Assembly: GCA_004376435.1 (NCBI GenBank)
Contig: SOJS01000044.1
Location: forward strand, 1 to 5,165
Length of the DNA stretch: 5,165 bases
Direction: 5' to 3'
Source of the DNA: Dehalococcoidia bacterium
GTDB lineage: Bacteria > Chloroflexota > Dehalococcoidia > Dehalococcoidales > JAUVZE01
Shown here: positions 5,094-5,165 of the stretch, piece after piece
Layout: each line of letters begins with the position of its first letter
Numbering within the stretch: the stretch's first letter is position 1
Translations under genes and position numbers: made by a program
The notes under the pieces: generated by a model
Databases searched by the model: none
What the model saw: only the letters and a program-made list of their open reading frames with translations
Told to the model about the DNA's origin: nothing

Positions 5094-5165
5094 ATGGCAG
5101 ATATCAAAACCTTGGCTCACAAGCTGGCGGAGGTAATTGGGGGGCATAAGGCTGATTATATTGAG
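5094..5165 (+). CDS. Start of an uncharacterised gene, possibly TldD/PmbA family (3' truncated by window)
   Basis: From the ATG at 5094 the frame is open to the window edge for 24 codons. It begins MADIKTLAHKLAEV and ends ADYIE. The purine-rich AAAAAAGGCAGG ends 8 bases before the ATG and serves as a ribosome binding site. An amphipathic first helix followed by a short Gly/His turn and ADYIE resembles the N-terminus of TldD/PmbA metallopeptidase-family proteins, where a helix leads into a GADYAEVR-like strand. With 24 residues this is only a guess. The gene is co-directional with the SDR. Confidence 0.55.
   Translation, partial: MADIKTLAHKLAEVIGGHKADYIE

Overview
The window is bacterial: it carries ssrA (tmRNA) and smpB. 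It has a moderately high G+C content, GTG and TTG starts as well as ATG, and short gaps between genes. The first locus is a soluble, ferredoxin-domain formate dehydrogenase next to a GltD-like flavoprotein, which points to an anaerobe using formate or CO2 chemistry. The style of the proteins and the gene arrangement fit uncultured Chloroflexota (Dehalococcoidia) or anaerobic Firmicutes-type lineages. This is an impression, and nothing in the window fixes the phylum.

Layout. Positions 1-509 (+) hold the C-terminal end of a GltD/NfnB-like FAD/NAD(P)-binding oxidoreductase. Positions 520-3198 (+) hold a complete catalytic subunit of a molybdenum- or tungsten-dependent formate dehydrogenase (fdhA). 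It uses cysteine, not selenocysteine, and has an N-terminal NuoG-like iron-sulfur region. The two genes lie 10 bases apart and form an operon, so electrons probably pass between formate oxidation (or CO2 reduction) and a pyridine nucleotide through the flavoprotein and iron-sulfur clusters. A perfect 8-bp inverted repeat at 3182-3209 has the fdhA stop codon in its loop and probably terminates transcription from both sides.

On the minus strand, 4051-3596 is smpB and 3571-3219 is a complete tmRNA gene. The two partners of trans-translation (ribosome rescue) lie in order, 24 bases apart, and read toward fdhA. The tmRNA can be folded by eye into the alanine-type acceptor/T-arm domain, four H-type pseudoknots, and a short tag frame ending in LLAA with its stop codon in a hairpin. 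The smpB promoter has an extended -10 box so close to the ATG that the mRNA is probably leaderless.

Divergent from smpB, 4176-5012 (+) encodes a classical short-chain dehydrogenase/reductase with all catalytic residues, served by a promoter and ribosome binding site in the 124-base divergent gap. The window ends with the first 24 codons of another gene (from 5094, +), possibly of the TldD/PmbA family.

No mobile element, CRISPR array or defence system is visible. The most unusual points are four: loss of all three cysteines of the His-Cys3 iron-sulfur site in FdhA, the probably leaderless smpB, a duplicated pseudoknot strand in the tmRNA, and the terminator shared by fdhA and ssrA.
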